In this document: positions 1 to 12,990 of the stretch, piece by piece
How positions within the stretch are numbered: the first letter of the stretch is position 1
Layout of the letters: each line of letters starts with the position of its first letter
Assembly: GCA_019054805.1 (NCBI GenBank)
Contig: JAHQIY010000028.1
Span: 806,001 to 870,000, forward strand
DNA length: 64,000 nucleotides
Reading direction: 5' to 3'
Source: Brachionus manjavacas
Lineage: Eukaryota > Rotifera > Eurotatoria > Ploima > Brachionidae
Notes under the pieces: model-generated
The model's input: only the letters and a program-made list of their open reading frames with translations
What the model was told of the DNA's origin: nothing
Database searches by the model: none
Translations under genes and position numbers: made by a program

Positions 1-208
1 TTTGAGGAGAAATTTCCAACAGAAGAAATGCAAGATCGCTCTTGATCAGAAAGGCATGTTGTCAATAAGGTCAGTATTTCACGATGAAATAGGGTTCGAT
101 TGAGGCTTTTCAAACTTAATTTGATAGCGTTGTTAAAGTTCCATTTTGTAGAACTACCATAGTTAGTTCCCATGGTTTTTTGAATAGCAATATACAGGAT
201 ATTCAAAG
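1..208 (-). CDS. possible partial exon at window edge, product unknown
   Basis: Read on the minus strand, this segment is open for about 68 codons to the window edge. It is preceded by an acceptor-like pyrimidine-AG at 209-210. Its GC content is visibly higher than the following 3 kb, which is typical of exons here. The plus strand also has a short acidic open stretch ending near position 45, so the coding strand is not certain. No domain is recognised. Treat it as a possible internal exon of a gene lying mostly outside the window. Confidence 0.25.
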
Positions 209-3200
209 CTGAAGATCACTTGATGACGCTTTGATGGGTGTGTTAATCTTGTATAGATTATTTTAAAGCAAAAGTTTCGATAAGCTTAGCTCAGTTTTTC
301 TCTTTTTATACTATGTTAAAAGATTTTTTTTGTTAAATTTTCAATTCATTATATCACAAATTTTATATCACATATTATTTAATATATCAGATTGTGTCAA
401 TTATATATCAATTTTATTTTTTAGCTTATATCATTTCCGTTAATTTTTATATCATTTTATTTTTTTTTATTATAGCAAAGAATTAAAATATTATAGCACG
501 AAAAAATTTAAGTCGAATAAAATTAGCTACTACCAAAAAATATATATTCTTAATAATAAAACTATTTTTTTTTTTAAATATTGCTATTATTAAAAATTAG
601 TTTCTAAATTTTAAATAAATACGGTGCAGTCATGGCCATTCACACAGTTTTTTCCTTAGCGTTCATGAACGATATTTTTTTCACAAGTTTTTATTTTCTT
701 TTATAAATTTCACGACCCTTCAGTGATAAATTAGAAATTTATAAAAAAAATATTTTATTTGAATTACATAAGAGATAGTTAAAGAAAAAAAAACTCTTAA
801 GTTTGCTTTTAAGGCTGCAAAAAAAATTAGGAAAAATTATTAATCATTTTTAAAATTTTTTCTAAAATGTAAAGGACATTTAAATTCTAAAAAAATTAAT
901 TTATTTTATCATTTTATATAATAACTGATATGACTCAAGACGAATTTATTAAGATTTATATGATTAACATTTTTGAATTTCATCATCAGTTAGTGTCTTA
1001 AAGAGTCTAAAAGTTTTCCATTGTACAAAAGTTGCATACCTTTCAAGTCTCAACTAACGACTGAAAAATATATTGTAATAGCTGACTCTTCTTTTGAAAT
1101 CTAAAACCTTTAGCTACAAAACTTAGGTGCTTATTCAATAGATTGCTTATTTTTAAACCCTAACCCATCTTCTTTTGAATCGTTTACAGTGTTGCTAAGC
1201 TAAAAGGATTTTAAGAATAATTTACGTTTATTTCCAAAATGTGCAAAAATTTTGAAAAATTCATTCAAATTAGCGTTAAATATTAAAAGTAAAAATTCAC
1301 AAATTTTCGGAATTTATGATGAAAAAAATTAGATTTATCTGCTCTTTTTTTTTTAAGTTTCTGTGTTTGTCAGTAGTAAAAAAAATAGTTTAATTTAACC
1401 TTTTTTTAAAAAATTTTTCCAAATTCTCCAAAAAAAATCCAATATTTCAAATAATTAAGAAATAAAACAAAATTTGAAAAATTTAATTTTTCCGAAAAAT
1501 TTTGTCACTTTTTTTCACGTTATTTCCTATAATTTGACAAAAATTTACGATATTTAATCTAAATTATCGGCAACTTGTGAGTTTTTGCTTTTGGTATTTT
1601 ATGGTAATTTACGTAAACAACATTTAGTTTCAACTAATTTTAATAAACAATTTATTTTTTAGATGTCGTTTAGATAAAAAAATTATTGATTATTAAAAAT
1701 TTTAATTCTTAGATAAATTGAATATTTTTTTAAATTTTAAAAAGTCTTAAAATCATAAAATAAAATAAAATCAAAGAATTAATTTATTGCTTTAATAAAT
1801 ATTAATCGATTTTGTTGAATTGCTCCGTTATTTCATTTCGGTGATTTGTTTCTCTTTTCTACACGTACAAGTTACATCGCTATCTTTGAAATATTTTAAA
1901 TCATGAATTATTAAATTAGTTTAGTTAAATACTTAATTTCTTGAAATATTCTTTGAAAAAATTACAATTTATTTCAAAATCAAAACTTGCTTAATTTGAT
2001 CATTTTGAGAGTCAAAAATCGATCTTAAACTTAAAAGTGTCGATTTTGGTAGCCTTTAGAAAATGGTAACTCTTGAAGATCGGAACAGGTATCTTTATTT
2101 TTACATCAATCTCAAATGCAAAACTAAAACGATTTGTATAAAAGATTCTTAAAGTATTTTTTTTTTAAATTAGCCATAATATAATATAATTTTCTCTATA
2201 TATCGTTATAATTTTCTCCAAAAAAATATTTTCATTTTATAATATTATTGTATAAACTTTAATTCTAAAAATTCTCAAAACTTTATTGATTATGGGTTTG
2301 AATTTTTTTCTAATCTTTAATAATATAATTTTAAAAAACTTCTTTTAGAGCCATTATAAATCTTGCTTAAAATCAAATTCGATTGAAAACTGCAGGATTT
2401 TTTCCCACTTTCTTAATTAGCACTGATTCTGAAATTTATATCAAGGGATCTTTTTTTATGTCGTGAATTAAAATAAAAATTTTGATTTGAATTGCCAATT
2501 TAATCTAGACCAAAAAAATATAAAAGTGGTTAGTCCAGATTCAATGGTCTCAAAATAATTTGTTGATATCAAGAATTTTGTGCTAAGTAGTCTAACAATC
2601 TTTTATTCTTATATTTTAGTTTTGGTTTCTAGACACTTATCGTGATCGAATCAAAAAGAATAAATTATGAATTTTGCCTTTTTTTATGGATTTAAATTTT
2701 AGGATATTTTGTGTCAAAATTTACCTTTTTGTTGATATTATTTTAATCTCAATACAAAAAATTTAAATTTCTTTATTTAATTAGTTTTTAATATTTGGAA
2801 AATTTGATAAAAAAAGAATAATTTTATTTGATGAATAAAAAAATTGAGTTAATCCCATTCCCAGTCTATATTTTAATTTTTCAAATAAAAGTAATTTAGA
2901 ATAAAAAAAGGAATCCAAATTAAATAACTATTTATAAAATAAGCAATTATTGCACAATTAAAGAAAATAAACAAACAAAAAAATTGGCTTAAAGCACTTT
3001 TATTTAATAAAACAAAAAAAAATTCAATAGATGGAACTTGTTATTTGCCATGAAATTTCAGAGCTTCAAATCTTAGCCATTTTATCTATGTAAACAAAAA
3101 TAAATTAGAACGAACGGTTAGTTTAACTTTCTAGGCTTCTTGGACTAAGCTTGGTAATAAAAGTGAATAAAAATAATAGATAGAGTGCACTAATTTAAAG

Positions 3201-3459
3201 TAATGTTAGTCTGGTGAAGATTAAACTTTATTAAAGATAAAAAAATAAAAAAAAGTTTCACAAACTTTTACAAGAAGACATTTTAATAGAAAAAAAAAAA
3301 AATAAAACAAGAGTTATTTAATAGCGGTAAAAAATGTGTTAGATAATGTAAGCTTTAAAGTTGGGGTTAAGTTGTATAAGTTGTAAAAGTTAGGCTTTGT
3401 GCCGAAGCCTATTAAGTTTAACAAGTCTCCGGGTGAAAGGAGTTTTACAGAAGGTATAT
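209..3459. other. AT-rich intergenic DNA
   Basis: About 3.2 kb of strongly AT-biased sequence full of A and T homopolymers, with stops in all frames. No gene, RNA gene or structured repeat was recognised. The last few hundred bases probably include the 3' UTR of the claudin-like gene on the minus strand. Confidence 0.6.
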
Positions 3460-4137
3460 TTAAAATCTTTGCAAATACTCTCTTGATTCGTTGTAAGTGG
3501 TCCTTCGTCCGCCAAAGAAAGCGCCCAAGTCTATTCTGTGAATAGCAAACAAGACCAAAGCGATCAAATAGCCCCCGGTTGTCGAAACAGCCAGCCACAG
3601 CGACCATCCAATTTGATTTGTGGTTATGACATTATTTTGGTCCAAATTCTTGGCCAACATCACCACCCAAACCACAATGGTTAAACAATCTTTTTTTAAA
3701 AGTTAAACTCTTTTTTCTTAAACAAAAAAATAAAAATAAACCAAAAGCTTATTACCAATGAGCAAAGTTCCAGCGATCAAAATCTCGGCCAATCTGAGCC
3801 GCAGCGATCTGTTCGAGTCGACTTTGTGCTTGAGACACATGTGAAGGCCAGCTACAACTAGAAGAATGATGCTGAGCGATGAGGCCGCTATGGACAAAGA
3901 AGCGCATGCCACCGCATAATCATACCGGTTCACTTTGATAAACTCCTCGTCTGAATATGTCAATATATAGCTGCATTGGCGCTTGTGTGCGTTGCCATCT
4001 ATTTTATCGCACACTTCGAATATTCCGCGATAGTCCGGCTTGGCTTTTATGATCCAAAATGGTGTGAGTATGGCCACTATGAAAGCAATAGTGCTCGCTA
4101 CAAAAAAAAAGTAACCCACAAAAAACACTCTACTCAT
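3460..4137 (-). CDS. claudin/PMP22-family tetraspan membrane protein (2 exons)
   Basis: The coding sequence is join(3460..3689, 3756..4137) on the minus strand, 203 aa, with a 66-bp intron (donor GTAAT at 3755-3751, AG at 3691-3690) that preserves the frame. Four hydrophobic segments are visible: residues about 8-28, 75-100 and 115-140, then one near residue 165-190 encoded by exon 2. The first extracellular loop has the claudin-type pattern: Trp28, a G-I-F in place of G-L-W at 38-40, then Cys43 and Cys55. Claudin and PMP22 relatives are about 200 aa and act in cell junctions or as membrane adaptors. The C-terminal tail is short and basic. The exact subfamily (claudin, EMP or clarin-like) cannot be decided. 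The ATG at 4137 directly precedes the first membrane segment. Confidence 0.75.
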
Positions 4138-5116
4138 TGTCTTGATTCTAGAATTGAGAATAAATGAATTTTTTCTTTTTGGTGAGTAAATTTTATTTTT
4201 ATTAAAAAATTTGTATTTGCGAGCAGGTTACTCTGTTACTCTGGCGACTTGTTCAAAGGTAATTGTTTCAAGAGAGAATTTTCTAAAGCTAGAAATTTAT
4301 TTATTCGCTTTCAAGAAAAAAAGAAAAAAAAAACTATTTTTGTAATCATAAATTAGAAGACACTTGAGATCTTAAGTCTATTTAACCTAAAAATAGACTA
4401 AAAAATAAGAATGAAAATAAAAAACCGCAAGAGGGGGCAGTTTTCTTTAGTTTAAATTAGAAATTTAAATTTTTTTCTTTTCGAATCGATTTCTAAGAAT
4501 AGTCTAAGAACAAGAATAGCCCTTCTATGAATGTAGTCGTCCCATTAGTGTTGTCTTGATAAATAGAAGAAAAAAATGAAATTTGAAAAAAAAAAAAAAA
4601 CAATCTAGTTTTTGTAATCTGGATAGAGGAGGAAAGTTTTGAATTTCGATTGTAAATCTTGACAAGATTCGGAAATATTCAGAGTGTAATAAACAACATA
4701 TGAATCTATTTGGCTCGCTTGACCTAAATGATAAAGTGCGTGTACATTAAAATATCGGATTACGCCGAACCAACTTGATTCTGGATTTTTTTTGCTCTAT
4801 GCAATAGCACTGAAATTTAAACCATTTTAGACAGAATGTTTATAAGTGGCTTTAAGCTTGTGTTTCATTCACGTTGCCTCTCGTAAATATTTTCACTTCA
4901 GAGCAAATTACTTTTCGACAACAACAGCGACAAATGAAACTAAAAAGATAATTAGAATTTGTTGTTCAAGGTGAACATTGTGTGTGTGTGATCCCGTTGT
5001 TTAGAAAATATTGATTTTTTGTTCTATCGTGACTCATTTTTAGCAAAAAATTATCATAAATTCTCACCTGGCCGAATAAGGCATCTTTTTCAAATAAAAA
5101 AAAATTCCAAAAAAAA
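4138..5116. other. intergenic, no gene seen
   Basis: AT-rich spacer between the claudin-like gene and the possible exons at 5117-5397. It contains A-tracts and a short CA/GT run near 4978-4990. The stretch 4720-4960 is slightly less AT-rich and could hold untranslated exon or promoter sequence, but no open frame or splice pair was convincing. Confidence 0.5.
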
Positions 5117-5397
5117 TCAAAATTTCTTTTTAGATTTCTTTTTATGTTCGCTTTGAATTAGAATTAGAATTAGAATTAGAAACAACGCCAACAACAACGA
5201 AAATAACAACAAAAAAGCGCTGATCGCTGTGAAGCGCTCTAAATCAGGTAAATTTAATTCAGAATATTCTTGTACGACAACCAAAAAAAAAGAAAAAACA
5301 AAAAAAAAAAAAAAAGAGAAAAAATCTATTTGTGTAGTTGTATTACCTAGCATAATTTTGAATAAATATTTAGAAACGACTTTGCGTTTAGTCGTCG
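5117..5397 (-). CDS. possible 3' exons of a small membrane-anchored protein
   Basis: Two candidate exons fit together in phase. Exon a is 5347-5397, with AG at 5399-5398 and donor GTAATA. Exon b is 5117-5268, with its acceptor after a long pyrimidine tract and a stop at 5117. Joined, they read a short basic stretch, an acidic linker, about 22 strongly hydrophobic residues (Leu/Ile-rich, partly encoded by an AATTAG-type hexamer repeat at 5157-5180), and a very basic tail of Lys and Ser. That resembles a single-pass membrane anchor. No start codon or upstream exon was identified, and low complexity could produce this pattern by chance. Confidence 0.3.
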
Positions 5398-5577
5398 CTG
5401 TCAAAATTAAAAAATTAAATTCAACCAAATAATTTATTTACTTTAATTTTAGAAATATATTTTATCTAAAAAAAATTATTCAACAAAAAAAAAAAGCTCG
5501 ATCTTAATATAAACCAGTATCTAGGCAACGAGTTTAAATTAATCGATTAAGGAAATTATTTGGTTCGTTTTTTATTT

Positions 5578-8500
5578 CTATAACATGCTCTGTACTTCTT
5601 CTGGCGTAGAGCTACAATTCGCTTTCACTTCAGGCTCCAGCAACTAATTTCAAACAAAAAAAAGATTAAGTTAAATTTTTTTTTTTTTTTGCTAGCTAAA
5701 GCAACAAAGTCATAAATATTAGCGTTATGAAATAAAAGTGTTTATTTGTTTGTTCGTTTTTTTTTTTTTCAAATTATTATTTGTCACTTTTGTATTAATT
5801 TTTGTTGACATTTTGAAAAAAATTTTGAAAAAAATTTTGAAAAAAATTTAGAAAAAAATTTTGAATAAAAAATGCATTAATCAAACGATTTACACCTTTT
5901 AAAAGAATATTAAATCCCCGTAAACATTTAAATCATATTATTGACACATTATGGTCTATAGTCAAAATGTGACTTTACATAAAATGAAAATCATTTTATC
6001 AAGTGATTCAAAGATCAAAGATACTGATCATCATCGAAAATATTTACACAATAATTTTCGAAAGCTACTTGAACTTATTACGTATCAAAAAAAAAAAAAA
6101 AAAATTTTGAAAATTTTTTTAAAAGTTCTTTTAAAATTTAAGTTCTTAAAATTGTTGAGCTTATTTATTTTTTGTTTGGTTTTTTTCCTAGAAAAATACT
6201 TTCAACTTTCAAACAATTCAAATAGATTTAAAAATTTAATAAAATAAAAATATAAAGGTAGAATAAATGTTTTTTTAAGCTGTTAAGGCGTGTGATCATT
6301 AATAATACTAATGAGCTGAATTGTAACTTTTTTTTTCCTAATGCAATTTTAATTAGCAAGAAATAGAAAATGTTAACTTTGTTAGAAAACTTAAATTTAA
6401 AAAAATCGATCGAATGCCATTTGTTTTTAAAAAGTCAACAAATTGAGTCAGTATCTAGTGTCGGTTCGAGTTACATCAAAATAACTAGTAAATATTGCCT
6501 ATGTTCAAAAAATATGCTTTTCTCTATTTATTTCAAATTTGTTTAAAATAGTTCAATTTGAACAATATGTTCATAAATCTAATATCTAATACTATTACGA
6601 CAATGCATTGCTACAACATGGCCTTATTCAAAATAAAATTCTTTGTAAATAAAAACTTGATTAGTTTTTTTTTTTCTTTTTTTTCTTTCTTTTTTTTTTG
6701 TTTTATTTAAGTAGTACAATGAATATTTTAAATGGATTTAAATAAAATTTATTAAACTTAGAAAAATTTGACACTTAGATTAACTCTTTTATTTGTGATG
6801 CAATCTGAAATTTATGACTTTGTTAGCTTAGTACATATTAAGACAAAAAGCGCTACACTTTTACAACTAATATTTGTTTGAGTTTAAAAAATAAAAATGA
6901 GAAAATGAGCTTTCAGAAAATAATTTGATTTTTTTTTTCGAAATAATTCGTAGAGTATTTTTTAACAAGACAGTGTGAGTATTTGTGTACAAGTGAACAA
7001 TTCGAAAAAAAAAATCAAAATTTGTTTTTGCAACAAATACAATTATATAAATTAGGTTACAAAATAAAATTTAAAAAAATTTTTTTTTTCTGACATTATT
7101 TTAAAATTTAAATTGAAATCAAAATCAGATATTGTGAATGCTTTGGTCATTTTTTTTTCTGAAATTGAAATGTTGAAAAAAAGAAAAAAACCTACTTGTT
7201 TGAATGACTTTTTGGTTGCTAGTGGTTTGTAAATGATGTAAAGCGGAATGACGAACATTGACGAAAGTGCCATCAACCAGCCGACTAATTCTCCCCACCA
7301 CGGATACACATATTCCTTAAGAGTAAATCTCTCATAGCTCACCAGAGTGTACACGGCAACCGACACGCACAAAAACGGTGTCAAATAGAGCCAACAAATT
7401 TTCCAAAATTTGTTCGGATAATAACCGATCATTGAGTGTATGTCATCGTAAAATTTGTCAATTCCGTAGAACCATGACACTGAAATGCACTCGAAAAACA
7501 TCAAAGTCAACAAAGCCCATCCGCTGCACGCGTATGTATTGAATATGTTAAATATATAGATGCCACCTTGGGTCACATTCGACAAACCAAGCAAGTAGCT
7601 AACAAAGCAAACAACTGCAATGAATAGCTCTTTTCGTTTTCTTAGATATTGAGGCCACTCGTCCATGCACGCAGTCACAAAGCCTTCGACTGTACAAAAC
7701 TGTTTTTTTTTTAATTTTTGAAAAAAATTTTTTTTTTTAGTTATAAAAATTAGTGAATTTAATAATTAATTATTTTTTACTTGACTATCAAGACCAATAA
7801 ATAATAGCATTAGGAAAAATAGTATAGACCAAAATGAAGAGAACGGAAGTTGATTAATGGCATTGGGATAGGCAACAAACGCTAGACCTGGTCCTGAATC
7901 AGCCACTGCATCTATGGTTGTATGCGATTGTTTGGCCATGAAACCAAGAACTGAAAAAATCACAAAACCCGATAGCAAACAAGTTCCTTCGTTGAAAGCG
8001 GTCAAAATAAGAGTGTCTCTAAAACAACGACAAAAAATAAATAAAAATCATGCAATCATTTAATATTAGAAAAATATAAGATGTGTGTTTGGCTTTTTAC
8101 CGATAACAATTGTTGTCACGTTTGTTGTAGCTGCCCAGAGCCACAATAGCACCCACACCCAGTCCATAGGAAAAAAATATCTGAGTGGCTGCATCAATCC
8201 AAACCTTGAATTTGAAGTAGCAGTCAATTACAACATTTTTAGATAATTTTTTGATTTTTATAATTTTTTTATTAAATGTATGATAAACAACTGGCGACTC
8301 GCTTTAATTCGCATTCACTTTTATCTGATCATTTGACATTTACTTTAAAAAAAAATGCGAGACCAAAGTTCTTTTTCATGTTTTTATTGTTTCGATTTGT
8401 TTTTATTTTTTAAAAAAAACAGATTTGTTCAGTTTGTTTTGACTTTGATACTCAATAGAAAAAAAATTGAGGATTTGAACAACCTGAACTTGTATTTTCA

Positions 8501-11054
8501 AGTAATGTGCTACTATAATCAAGCTTTCTTTAAATTCTAACCCTGAATTTCAAAGAAAGAATTGTTTCTGGCATACAACAATGATTATATTATGCCAATG
8601 GAAGAATGTCACTCCTTGGGAGAGATCAACAAGCCCTTTTTATGAGCAACAATCAAATCTTACTAAATAATATTAAATTTCTTAATAAAATTAGATCTTT
8701 ATCTTTTTGATAACTACACTTTGGTTAGCCAAAATGTGGTTAAAATGTGATTAGCCTTTTTTATTTTCAAAATAAGATCAAGTCATTTTAAATTACTTAA
8801 GCAGTTACTAACCAACATCACCAATAATGTCACAATCAAGCTTTGACTTCATTCATCTTGTTCTCTCTAATTCTTCATTGTAAACAAATTAACAAACAAT
8901 ATTTTTATCTAAAATACAATTTTAATACTAGCAGCACCAGACATTTTTTCTTTTTTTTTTTAAATTAAAATATTTTTAAACAATCAAATTAATTTTACTG
9001 AGTAATAACTTTTTTTTTCTGCATATTTCAAAAACACATAATTTATTTGAAAAATCCTAAGAAATTTTTAAAAACAATTAATTTTGACTCGTTCGGTGCT
9101 TCTAGTGATAAACTAGTGGTTCTATTCAAACTTCTTAATTCTTTTTATTAAATCACTTAACTACAACCAAAATGTGGAATTTAAGTTATTTTAATTTCAC
9201 TTCAAATCTATATGATCAAAAAAAATTGATTTTTAGATCATTAACTTTACTTAAAAATAAAAATTTTGAATTTTATCAATCAATTGAGGCGGACTGCTAA
9301 CACTACTAAATAAACAATTAAAAAAAATATTTTCTAGATTATAGAATAGACATAATTTTTTGATTTATTTTTATTTAATGAACGTTTCCCAGAATAAAAA
9401 AAAATATATATATTTCATTTTCTAGTGCGCATAATATTTTTAAATATCTAAAATGCTGAATTTGTAACAGAACAAAAATACTTAATGCTTTATTTATACT
9501 TAAAGTAAACTAAAATAGAACTTATCTCTATATCTATATCTTAATAATAACTAATATATAATTGATTGAAATCGAACTATTTCGATTTACAAATAAAAAA
9601 AAAAAGCTAATGATAATAAATCTTAGGGGTAAGTTGTGTTGCTAAGTTCGTATCAATTTGATCTTTTCAATTCAGAAAAACTTTAATAACTTTTTTACAA
9701 AAAAAAAATAATTTCTTTTATTTATTTTACTTGGTACTTAGTATTATATAGTAATAGAATTTAATTAATTAAAAAAATAAACCAAATTCTTTTCTGTTAT
9801 AAATTCATTTTGGTTTTTTGTCTTGTTTTTTGAAATAAAGAATTTTCTTTTGCTAAAAAAATCACAAAAAAATCAAAAAAATTTAGTTTCAATTTCAGCG
9901 TGAGTTGGTATTTTTTTTACCTAAAATAAACACAATTGCTTATAATGAATACTAATTACTTATAATTACATAGCATTTTGATCAGGGCGATTTTTATTTA
10001 AGCGTATTAAAGCGACTTGAGTGTACTAAATTTCAGAAATCAGTATTTTAACTAAAAATTTTTCTTCAAATCAAAAAAACTATCTAAATGTTTGAATAAG
10101 GTAAATTACTTCGGAGTTGGCAAGTTTGTCAAGTCTTGGTATGAACAAATATTTGATGCCGTCCCATGCTCCATCGAGCGTAAGTCCTTTGACCAAGAGG
10201 ATTGCAAGTAACAGATAGGGAAAAAGTGAAGTAAAATACACAACTTTGCCAGTCCATTTTACGCCCTTCCATATACAAAAATAGCACAAAACCCATGCAA
10301 CAAACAATGCAATAGCTAGTTCTAGCCGTAAACTACCTTGATCTTCAATACGATCCGTTTTTTGAAGAGCTTTGCGTCTTAAAATAAAACATTTTATCAA
10401 TTAAAAATCTAATCTAATCTAATCTCTATCTCTCTAACATACTCCCAAAATTCTTGAGCCGACGAAACAGATTCATTGCTAATGTTCATCAAATGAGTAA
10501 GATTGTATGATGACACACATTTGTCTGTATTCCAATGATTGTTGCACGTTGCCCAAGGCAAGTCTAGCGAAAAAGAATGCCAAAAGTAATAAATACCCCA
10601 CGCTAAAACAACTATGTAATATATGTTGAGCCAAAAAGCCATTATGACTGCTGCATAGCCGATTCCTTTGAATAATGGACATATTCTCCAAACTCCCAAT
10701 ACGCCAACATTTTGAGACTGGCCTAAAGCCACTTCTAAAAAGAACATTGGAACTCCACCAAATATCAAAGTGAGAGTGTATGGTACCAAGAAAGCACCGC
10801 CACCATTTTTATAACACAAATAGGGAAACCTTTATTTTGTTTAATTTATTTTTGAATTTATGAATAAAATTAAAAAATTTCGATTTCTTCTACCTCCACA
10901 CATTTCCTAGACCTTGTCAGAATAAAATGTCAACATATACAAATAAATGAACAAAAAAATATGTACCTATTGCGTATCCAACACACGAGAGAATAAAATC
11001 CATTTTTGAACTCCACTGTTCTCGCTTTGGTATCTCATTTTTTTCATGCACCAT
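5578..11054 (-). CDS. SLC6 Na+/Cl- dependent neurotransmitter transporter, GABA-transporter (GAT) type, 8 exons
   Basis: Exons on the minus strand: 10967-11054, 10894-10912 (19-nt micro-exon), 10443-10829, 10110-10377, 8101-8204, 7781-8018, 7196-7699, 5578-5643. All junctions are GT/AG and in phase, giving about 557 aa. An in-frame stop lies just upstream of the ATG at 11054. Hallmarks: R-E-Q-W at residues 11-14; TM1 G-Y-A-I-G-L-G-N at 26-33 across the micro-exon, followed by W-R-F-P-Y; the N-I-Y-Y motif of TM3; the L-P-W-x-x-C and N-T-D-x-C disulfide pair of loop 2, with N-glycosylation sites; Y-F-C-I-W-K-G-V in TM5; F-F-S-Y-G-L-G in TM6; G-I-Y-I-F and W-F-Y-G-I later. Detailed matches in TM1, TM3, loop 2 and TM6 point to GABA uptake at the plasma membrane, but a taurine, betaine or creatine relative is not excluded. 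The last exon (21 codons) is the least certain part. Confidence 0.85.
5644..7195 (-). other. last intron of the SLC6 gene (inferred)
   Basis: A 1.55-kb AT-rich stretch between the donor after F-K-Q (GTAGG at 7195-7191) and the acceptor at 5645-5644. It contains long A/T runs and a short 12-bp tandem repeat at 5812-5868. A 98-codon plus-strand open frame at 5951-6247 is Lys/Leu/Phe-rich and looks like chance. If the 5578-5643 exon is wrong, the true C-terminal exon lies elsewhere in this stretch. Confidence 0.45.
5812..5868. repeat. 12-bp tandem repeat, about 5 copies
   Basis: Five imperfect copies of the unit ATTTTGAAAAAA, one carrying T-to-A changes. It is a simple AT-rich minisatellite inside the inferred SLC6 intron. 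Confidence 0.7.
8205..10109 (-). other. large intron of the SLC6 gene
   Basis: A 1.9-kb intron between the exon ending after A-N-S-E (donor GTAATT at 10109) and the exon starting V-W-I-D-A-A-T-Q (acceptor at 8206-8205). The sequence is AT-rich throughout, with no open frame of note and no recognised mobile element. It lies at a conserved point before TM6, so both flanking exons are secure. Confidence 0.75.
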
Positions 11055-12990
11055 TATTGCATTCAATCAACACAAAACCAATTCTCTTAAACTAATTTAC
11101 TTATAAAACCAAACTGAGAAATTAACTGATAGCAAACAAATAGCATATTGTTTAAAGTTTTAGTATCCAAATCTAGGCACAAAGGTATGAAAACTATCCT
11201 AATCAGCTTTAATTTAGTCTGAAAAATAGATAAATAGCTTCTTTTAAAACCGAGTTAAAAAAGAATGCAGACTTCAAATTTTGAGAATAAATTAGACTAA
11301 AGAATAATATTGCTGAAAATGTTCAAATCAAATTTTCAATTCACAAAATTGGTTCATGTTTTTTTAGATTTTTTAGAAGACAGTGATTGTTAAAAAAATA
11401 TTTATTAAAAAAAAAAACTACAACAATACTTATTATAATGGTGAATATATTTTTTTAGCAACGCTTGAATGCCATTTGATTACTTAACAATTTAAAAAAA
11501 AAAAAAAACTAATCAACAGACTATTTAATTTTGAATTTGATACTTCAATTCAAACTTTATAATAACTAGAAACGCTTTTAAATTAAATATGACTGCTTTT
11601 TACCTTTTGTTTGTGTTCGAGTGAAAATGAATTAATTATTTTCAAGAAAACTACAAATAGGCAAAAGATTGAACCCTTTTTTTTTTTGAATATATTGAGC
11701 TTAAGATATGTTCAGACTTTTATACAAAATCAAGATCTAACTGTATTGAATAAAATATTATAAAAATATGCTTATTTTTTTATGTAATTCAAAGATAAAA
11801 AAAAAACTTGATTGTTTAAAGTCTGAAACTAATAATTTCATGTAATTTTTTTTATCTTTGTAATAAAATTTAGCTAAAAAAATTAATTTTTTTTACTTAA
11901 TAATTTTTATCTAAGAAAAAATTTTCAACAATTAAAAATATATAACTAGAAAGGTCCACCTTGAACAACTTTCTGTTTTCTCTAACACCATTAACCATTT
12001 TATTTCGTTTCATTTCATTTCATTTCATATCATACACCTGATCTGTTAAGTTGCGCGCAAAATTCCAGTTCCACAATTTTATCTTATCAAAAAAAATGGA
12101 GAGAAAAAATTTTATATTTATTCAAATAAAAAAAAAAGGGTAAAAGAGTAAAGCTAAAGTGATTTAACCCTATATTAGTGATTAAAAAGTAGTGGTGATT
12201 AGTTAAGATCAGTGAAATTGTTTTTCAATTTTTTCTCCATTGTCAATCTGCGCAATCATCCTTATTAACTTTTCCTTGCCTGTACTAGCGTTATGTCATA
12301 TTGAGACATCGCCGCCGATAATTCGTGCTACTAGTGTGTCAAAAAAATCGATTTGATTAGTCAAAGGAGTTGAAAGTGACCAACTAAACCTTTAAGTATC
12401 AATTTAACATAAACAACAACATCAGCTTTAATAATCTAAAACTTAAGCTCGAAATTATCCAATTTCTGCTTTATTCGCAGCAATTTGGATACTGAAGACG
12501 AATTAAGCAAGCTAGGATGTTAAGTCAATATCTCTTTGAAAGTTTAGTCATTTGAGTTCATGACTTTTGAATTTTGACTTGTTTGTTTAAAACATAAACA
12601 CTAAAACTTAGATTTTTCAAAGAGAGTAAGTTTATTTTGAATTTATTATGATCCAAAACTTTAATTAAAGATTCATTAAATCATAGGTTAAAAATCTTCA
12701 TTTTTAATCAAATAAGCTTCTGAATATTATTTGGTTTTTATCTTTTTGCTAGCAAAAATGATATTTATTTTTTTCCACAGGTCCATTATATTAAATATTT
12801 TAAATTTATTCCCATTTTATTTTCTTTAATTTGTTTATGTGACTAATGATTAAAGTAAAAAATTAATTTTAAATAAGTTTGTTCAAATCATTTATTATTA
12901 AATTATTATTAAAGAATATTTAAATTTGATTTAAAGTAAAAAAAATCAATTTAAAACAAAGTTGTTAATTAATAAATAATAAATAAACTT
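11055..12990. other. intergenic region upstream of the SLC6 gene
   Basis: About 1.9 kb, AT-rich. Holds the presumed promoter and 5' UTR of the SLC6 gene and the 3' flank of the secreted-protein gene. A short CATTT-type tandem run lies at 12005-12030. The stretch 12240-12345 is less AT-rich than its surroundings, but no open frame or RNA gene was recognised. Confidence 0.5.

Noticed and set aside
3314-3607. 97-codon open frame overlapping the claudin-like gene
   Set aside because: It lies in another frame of exon 2 and its 3' UTR; the claudin frame has the family pattern and correct splicing.
5951-6247. 98-codon plus-strand open frame
   Set aside because: Composition is dominated by Lys, Leu, Phe and Asn from A/T runs. 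It sits in the inferred SLC6 intron and matches no known motif.
7052-7195. C-terminal extension of the SLC6 frame beyond F-K-Q
   Set aside because: The sequence becomes Phe/Lys/Asn-rich immediately after a good GTAGG donor, so it is intron read-through and not a transporter tail.
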